DNA of 64,000 nucleotides from Terana coerulea (taxonomy: Eukaryota > Basidiomycota > Agaricomycetes > Polyporales > Phanerochaetaceae): contig JAKOGH010000783.1 of assembly GCA_024811115.1 (NCBI GenBank), forward strand, positions 124,001-188,000, in the 5' to 3' direction. Positions 57,057-64,000 of this stretch are shown piece after piece; the first letter of the stretch is position 1; every line of letters begins with the position of its first letter. The translations under genes and the position numbers were made by a program. Under the pieces are notes generated by a model. That model saw nothing but the letters and a program-made list of their open reading frames with translations, ran no database searches and was not told the origin of the DNA.

Positions 57057-60000
57057 ATGCTCAATTATAAGCTCCTAATTGTCTGCATTTGTATCGTTAT
57101 TGCATTAACTTTATATCTCTTCTATTGGAATCGTTTTGTTGGCTTTGTCATCGGTCGTATTTTGCGACTGCTCTCTTGGAACCAAGGAGAATCCAGCATC
57201 TGGGTGGAAATAGGTGAGCCTGGCCACTTTCGACCGTGTTCATGTCGTCTATAACACGCTGTTAGGCTCTATTCACTTTTCTATTCTTACTGGGAGAATA
57301 CTTGTCAAAGACGTCGCATATCACTCCAGCAACCAAACCATACGGATTGTGAAGGGTCAGATTAGTTGGCGGTACTGGATTCGCGTCCCTGCAGGCGAAG
57401 ACGACCTTAGTCATGCTCGAGTAGTTGGAGAGGATCTTGGTGGTACGCTGGCAGCATTCTGAATAATTTATCGAACCTGACCATCTTTATGGATACTTAG
57501 TGAATTCACAGAAAGCGCCTCTTTCCTGTCGACTGCATATCTCGCTGCAAGGCCTTGAATGGTTTATATACAACAAAACCGCAGCGTATGACGGCATTGT
57601 TTCTGCTATGGAGTCCAATTTCAGCCATGAAACAGAAGTACCTCAGCAACGAAGAAGCGGCGATGGTGTAGGCTCTCTGCGCAAGATCTTCAGCTGGACC
57701 TCGGTCATACCGGATTGTATGTTCTGAAGTGTCATGACCTGACCTGCGCTAATTGCGCATGCAGCAACCCATCTTGGCCCTCCTGTTTCTCTCGTTTCTT
57801 CAATTTACAGTCGGACCCCGCATATAGTCAAGGATCTCGCGTATAAACTCAAACGGCAGCTGCCTAACCTGGATCCCAAGGACCTGTTACCCCTCGGTAT
57901 CGAAGTTTCGAAAGGCGCTGTTATCATTGGCAATGCCTCCACCCCGAATCTGTTGGTCGCTGAATTTCGCAGCACAAGGGGAACCTACGGCATAGTTTCT
58001 GTAATGCGCCCGTTCTCAACCTGCAACGTGGGTAGCTAGCTCACAAGTACTTATGTTTTAGGCTCGTTCAAAGTACGATCAGTACAAGCAGATGCTGAAC
58101 CTTGCCTTCCAACATGCCTCGGTCTCCTTGTCGAAAACAAGCATCATGAAGGCTCGATGGTATCTACTGGGGAAAAGCTGCATAGCGGCGTACAAGAAGC
58201 GACCGACCATCCTTTGCGCACTTTCTCTTACCTCCCCTTCTCAGCATTCGCGAAGCTGTGGCGCCGTCATTCGCTTTGGAACATACTCACACCACCCTCG
58301 CACAAGGCTCATAACCCGTTACGAGACCCGCCCACATGGACACGTCGTCGCGGTAGGGAGGCACTTGAGGAGGAGACACCCTTGGGAGCGGACTTTGCCA
58401 CGTTGGAGTACGCGAAGGAGACGAAGGTTCTTGAGGCCCCGGTTCTCGAGCTGCTGTACTATGCAGACTCAGTGGGTCAAGTGCCTCGAGAGTCCGAGAC
58501 CGGAGAAGTCCATGTTTTGAGTGCAGATCCTTTCGACATTGGTAACGGAGACTTGCCTCCGGAGTGGGGTATCGATTTGGCTATTCGCGGAGGCGTATTG
58601 CGTTATGGGCCTTGGGCGGATCGCCAGAGGTTAGTCCTATGCATTTCGTTCTCTATGTCGGCCGGTGGCTCTGACCTCAGGTTCTAGGGCCGTACTTCAG
58701 CAAGCGTTTTTCCCTTCCACGTTCACCGAGGCCGAGCCAATGGCTCCCCTGAAACCTGGTGACGCACGGGTGTGGCCGTGCATGAAGATTTTGGTCGAGC
58801 TTCGGGACGGCGTCATGTTGCAGATACCCTTCCGCGAACCTTCGAAGAACTGGCAATGGGATGGAGAAGTACACGTTCCAAACCGCCCTCGCAAACGAGA
58901 GGCGGCTTCCATACATCTCAGAGCTGGGGACAGCTCCACGATCAGCTACATGTTGCCTATGGTCGCGACCGCGCGGGGATACGAACCGACGCTCAACGTC
59001 CACCTCGATACCGTTACAATCACGTCCAGCCTGAATGACATACGCATCCTTACAGCAGAGTCATGCGTGATACGTGCCGACATGTCATCGCCCCTCAAGT
59101 GGAACGAACGGCGACAATGGACCTTCGCCATCAGTCTTCGCCGCCCTATCTTCTATTTACTACGGGACCACATCAACATGTTTACAGACTTGAGCAAGGA
59201 TTGGGCATCAGGACCACCTTCCGACTACAACCGCTTCATACCAGTGTTATACGCGGTCGAAATCGACATGCAGAACTATGAGATCAATACTTACGTCAAT
59301 GACCACAACATTATAGACAAGCCACTCATTACCGAGGAGAATGGTTCGTGTTTGTGCTTCATGTCCTGCACGCTTTGTTGACATCTGCTCTTCTAGCGTT
59401 GATGACACTGTACGGCAAGAGGCTGCAGAATGGTATCACGATCCCTATGACGAAGTATCGACCGGATTCAACGAGTGTGTCGTTCTGGATGGAAAGCCCG
59501 GATGTCCATGTTCGCCTTACCCTTCCACGGTGGAATACCCGCAGCTTATACTCTGCTCCTCATCGGAATACCGATATCGGCCGTATTGGATTCCTTCGTT
59601 TGGATGGATCGTTCAGCTACTTCTCCGATGTGCACGTGGAGAACATTGATCAACTGAAGCTGTCTTTCGAGGTTTTGTTTTCTCTTGTTCGGGCCGTGTC
59701 CCACGCTGACGTTCTTAACAGATGCGCGACGTGATCTATAAAGCTTGCGGCTGGACCATCCGACACTTCATGGTTCTTCGCAATAACTATTTTGGAACAT
59801 TCACCCACTTCTCTACGCTGACCGAGTATCTGAAGAAACGCAATCACGGTCAGCTCGGGGATCCAATCGACTTGCAGTATCGTGAAGGTAGTGTACGTAG
59901 CGCGTACGCACCTGCAGAGAGCATGATGGACTAATTAAATTGCAGTCAAACACACTGCAGGTTCAACTGGACGTGTCTATCGCCACTGGTTTAATGCTAG

Positions 60001-63000
60001 TGCCTTCTGGCCTGCGAGGCTTTGAGAGCGACCATACAGCGGGCAAGGAAGCCGAGATTGGCACATGCGTCATGCTATCCCTCCCTGAACTCCAGGTTCA
60101 CCTACGTAGTCATGACTACTACATGGGTCAGTGCGTTTTTCTAGGACTTATTGGCACATGACTTACGCTTGCGCAGAGCTTGCTTTCAACATTGACTCAG
60201 TCACGGGTACCGTGCATGACCATTGTTCTGAAGATCTGCGTCGGGCTCCTCAGATTCAGCGCACTGCCAAGGAGACGTTCGTTTTGGATGGTAAGTGGCT
60301 TTTTCTTCTTCCGACCACGATAACTCACGAATTGTAGGGCTGGACATCGTTGCACACCGGCTGTTCGGACCCCAGCCACAAACTGCTACATACCTCTGCA
60401 TATGGGATATCCACGTAGGGCGTCTCATGGTTTACCTTGGTGCTCTCGAGGCGCGAATTCTTGCTGCAACTGGTCGCGCTTTCGCATTGAACTTCTCGGA
60501 TCCTCTGAATGCTCCTGCCGCTGAATATGACATCCCAATTGACCCAGATGGTCAGTGTGTGACTTCGAATGCAACGGCACCGAATAACCTGAATATCTTT
60601 AGTGACCTTCCTCAAAATTGCCTTGGATGAGCTCACTGTCGTTTGGCATGCAGGAAATGCCGCGCTAGAGGTTAGGCTTTCTGAAGGCCTGCGGATGGAC
60701 AGCAACGACCTTGCAGGCCAACTCTACAGCAAGGTCACAAGCCTGCGGGTTCCTGATGTCTCAGTGAAAGCCTTGCTATCGAAGGACACTTCGCAGGATG
60801 AGTGGCACGAAACTGCAGATGCCCGTTTTGATGCACATATCGACATATATTCTGCACCTCCGGGATGGCGAGAGAAGGCGCGGCAGCAGGCAGAGTTCTT
60901 GGCCAAACAAGATGGGCATACATGCCGAGCGCTATTTCTTTACATGCCCAATTTGACGGTGCCCAATGACACCATAGCGCCAGGTATACCTATCTATTTG
61001 ACGATGCTCCTGTGAGACTAACCGTCGCTTGTCAGGCCGTGGCGTTGTCGACATTGATCTGTTTCTACCACAACTTAGGATCCCTAGCCCTTCCTCTGAA
61101 CACACGCGGCCTCCGCCTCGAACAGGTGTACTACACACCAACTTCGATGCCGCCCCTCATCGGTATCGCCGTAGTAGACATCGCGGAAAGTCAGAGTCAG
61201 ACGCTGAAGACTACGTCTCTGAAGCCGACCGCGATGCTCGCCTAGCGTAAGTCGCTTATTAATGCGACACATGACTTTGATATTTACTTCAGAATGTAGT
61301 CGGTCGCGTCCTGTTCCAAATACTGTTGCAGAAGCCGATAGCGACAGCATCTCTATAGGGGACGAGGAAGACGTCGAAGACTCCGACGATTCGTATGATT
61401 CTGAGAGTGAGGAAGAAGATGGTAAGCAGCTTTTTCTTGCATCCCTTGTCGGACTGATAATTAGTGCTTCAGAGGGGTTACCAGAAGCCTGGCCCTCTAC
61501 GTGTGACTACCGCAAGGCTGTCCGCCAGTTTGTGAGCCGTTCTTTGGCACGACCGTCCCTGTGGCACAAATCTCCATACTATCTCAGTCGCGTGAGTTCT
61601 TTACAATCTCTGCGAGCTATGTCTTACTTGGGCCTATGATAGCTTGCGACATCAACAGTCCCAAGCTATCTGAAGGAAAAGCTGTCGGATTGGGTTTGTG
61701 ACAATGAGGATGTAACAGAGATTCAGCAATGTGGCCTTGACTTCGGCGAAGACGCGGATACATCAGTCGTCAAGATCATGGCCTACCAGGCAACTACGGT
61801 CCGCCTCACTCCGCTTCTCTTGCCAGTCATGAGCGCGCTTCTTGAAGACACTACTCAACATGTGAGTGGTTGTATTGGCAATGTATATCTACCGCTCACA
61901 TCTACCGTAGCAATTGAGCCCAGATTTGAGATTCGACGGTATGATTGGTCAGCACGTACGATCTTCTGCGTCCCAAGACAGCCCTCTCAAGAAGGCCTCT
62001 GCCATTGAGCTTTGCCTAACATCGGTGCACGTTGATGTCGTGCAGTCTATTCCTACGGAGGGGACAGGGACCCGTTCTCGGCCTTCAGCTCCGCAACGCA
62101 ACTCTCTAGCTAGTATCGAAGTGCTCGCGAACAACTTTCGTGTGAAGGCCAGCTCGGTTCGGGGGAGGAGGCCGCGATCAGCTCGAGATCGCTGGCGTTG
62201 GAGTTTGACCGACTCGCATGCGGAATTGGTGCCAGTGATTCGGCGGAACTGCCGTGGCATATCCTTGTCGGCCCCAGTCAAGTCGGCCTTATCGGCACAG
62301 ACGTCGAGTCCTCTCTGGGCAGCATCTTCACCGAAACAAAACACAGTGCTCCTGAACATATACTTCCTTTACTTCTCGTGACACTACGCTTGGAGAAGGC
62401 CCTGCAGACATCTCTGACGAAATACACCAATCTCTCAAGCAACTCCGACCAGCAGGTTATACTTCAAGCAATTGAACTTGTCGGGCAAAGGAACGTGCTT
62501 GATCCGCTATCCACCACTCAGCCATCGTATTTGATTCAAAGCGGAAGACCTCATGAGCTCCGCACAGACGTAGGGTTTAGGTATCTGGCGTTCTTGCGGA
62601 GATGTATAGAAGCCCTGGATGCGTCCGAACGGCACTCGCTGCGCAAGATACTCGCGGATTCTTCTACCCAATCCCTAGTCGAAGACGCTACTCGACTTAT
62701 ACACAACTACCTGATCCAATTCGGAGCTGATGTGCATGCACTTTCCTTCCCGCGCGGCTCACCCCTCTCTTTCCTCGATACCGATGCCGCCGCGTCTGAA
62801 GATACGAGCGGTGAGATGTTGATCAAATCATGTTCTCTGCGATTCAACGCGATTCAGGCCGTCTATGGCTCCCCGGACGGGATACAATGCGGGATTATCG
62901 TCGTTCCTTTGACAGTCAACGCTCGGTCTCGCAAAGCAGAATGGCACGAGCCCCATTTTCCCAATCTTCCCAAGAGCACTGCGGCACTTCCTTTGGGCGA

Positions 63001-64000
63001 ACAAAGTGGCCAGGAAATACAGCATGTCGGGATCATCGTTTCTATTGGCGACGTAGTTCTTGATATCTACCCCCTCTTATCGACTTCGCTCAGCATGTCA
63101 TTCGGGTTACGAAGTGTCATAAGAGAGAGCTGTTCAAGAATAGGAACCACCATTCTCCTCCAGCTGACCTTACAGCCCAGAATGAGCCTCCGCCCTCCAT
63201 TGTATACCTCGATGCCGTCCTCTCTACGAACACCTTCAATATTCGAGCAGGCGCTGAGAACCTCCTCATCGAATACAAGGCGTCGGCCGTCGACTACGCG
63301 TTCTCATCCTTGGTGAAAAGCCCTGCCGGTCGCGCAGGCTCACTACATGTGTCAATGAACAACTCACTGATGTTCAAAGAAGCTCGTCTTCAGGCATGCG
63401 CGGTGGCTGACTTGTCAACTCCCAACGAACGTGCGGTCCTGGCTGCCCTCATTCTTGCCGGGGGCAAATGCAATATCCTAGGTCAGTATCATGCAGACAC
63501 AGGCCCATCGATCAGGGTAACGTCCGGCCTGGATAGCCTCCATCTGAACGTTCCTCGGAGTGCGATGCGACTATACCGCTGGATGGAGGAATGGAGGGAG
63601 GATTATCTTCCCAGGTTACAGGAGACTATTCAAGCGTTGTTGGCTGAGCTCAGTCCAGAAGAAGACCCCGCCTCGCCGGTTTCCGTGCAATCCAAGCCGG
63701 CCAATCAAAATTCCTGGGCGCCGAGGCATGTCGAAGTCGTCCTTGGATCTTGCCGGGTTTCTCTCCAAGTCATGCGTGGGACATGGATAGCCTGGGAAGT
63801 CGGCCAAGCAATGGCCTACATGAAGACTTCTGCGATCATCCGTGGATCAGAGAAGATGGCTTTTGGTGCACAGATCAGCTCTCACACGTTCATCGTTTCG
63901 TCGAAAGACAAGGTCGTAGGCTCTACACCCAGCATACGCGTCAAGCTCCCACTACCCACGTTTACAGCCACTGGCGCTCTCACCGGAACCCGCCTCGATG
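57057..64000 (+). CDS. CSF1: Bridge-like lipid transfer protein CSF1/BLTP1 (3' partial)
   Basis: The gene starts MLNYKLLIVCICIVIALTLY, a single N-terminal membrane anchor. The first beta-groove repeat follows: GSIHFSILTGRILVKDVAYH, then IRIVKGQISWRYWIRV, the family's signature start. Many short exons follow, with long beta-rich stretches such as YEPTLNVHLDTVTITSSL. Near the right edge SAMRLYRWMEEWREDYLPRL also matches this family. It runs past 64000; CSF1-type proteins are ~3,000 aa, so roughly half to two thirds is here. Known: a rod-shaped groove carries phospholipids from the ER to other membranes, needed for GPI-anchor synthesis and cold tolerance. One-base slips are likely at 62161-62165 (G5 where VRGEEAAISS needs six) and 63070-63074 (C5 where DIYPPLIDFA needs six). 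Confidence 0.93.

Overview
The window is nuclear DNA from a filamentous basidiomycete, most likely an Agaricomycete. Genes are packed with many 50-65 bp GT-AG introns, coding GC is high, and the gene set is typical of that group: a MYND zinc-finger protein, F-box/LRR proteins, DUO1, BRE1, hob3, mitochondrial ribosomal protein S9 and CSF1. There is no operon structure. Genes lie on both strands, often as divergent pairs sharing 300-600 bp of upstream DNA or as convergent pairs with 3' ends less than 200 bp apart. The species cannot be named from sequence alone.

Layout. 1-8.1 kb: 3' part of a sulfite-oxidase-like molybdoenzyme, a MYND protein, a membrane/coiled-coil protein and a disordered protein. 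8.5-20.6 kb: a direct ~1.66-kb duplication carrying the mitochondrial ribosomal protein S9 gene. Copy 1 is intact and copy 2 is broken by three single-base indels. The 8.8 kb between the copies has no convincing gene and includes an array of palindrome-bearing degenerate tandem repeats (about 16.8-18.0 kb). 20.9-30.5 kb: BRE1, DUO1, a MAT2B-like reductase, a 73-aa microprotein, a BRI3-like membrane protein and PRMT1. 30.9-40.1 kb: two convergent F-box genes, a TM9SF transporter-like protein with a probable GC-AG intron, and mitochondrial tyrosyl-tRNA synthetase. 40.6-55.1 kb: a long coiled-coil/RS-like protein, the BAR protein hob3/RVS161, and two large, poorly characterised proteins. 55.4-64 kb: a DUF1746 (Dsc-type) membrane protein, a twin-Cx9C complex I assembly factor (NDUFAF8-like), and the first ~7 kb of the lipid-bridge protein CSF1, which runs off the right edge.

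Two themes recur. Several products act in mitochondria (MRPS9, mitochondrial TyrRS, NDUFAF8-like), in chromatin or chromosome segregation (BRE1, PRMT1, DUO1), or in membrane and lipid traffic (TM9SF, hob3, Dsc-type protein, CSF1); this is ordinary housekeeping neighbourhood content. Second, at least five otherwise well-conserved genes change reading frame by exactly one base, mostly at short homopolymers and without a usable intron. This looks like residual consensus error in the assembly and must be weighed before any gene here, including S9 copy 2, is called a pseudogene.
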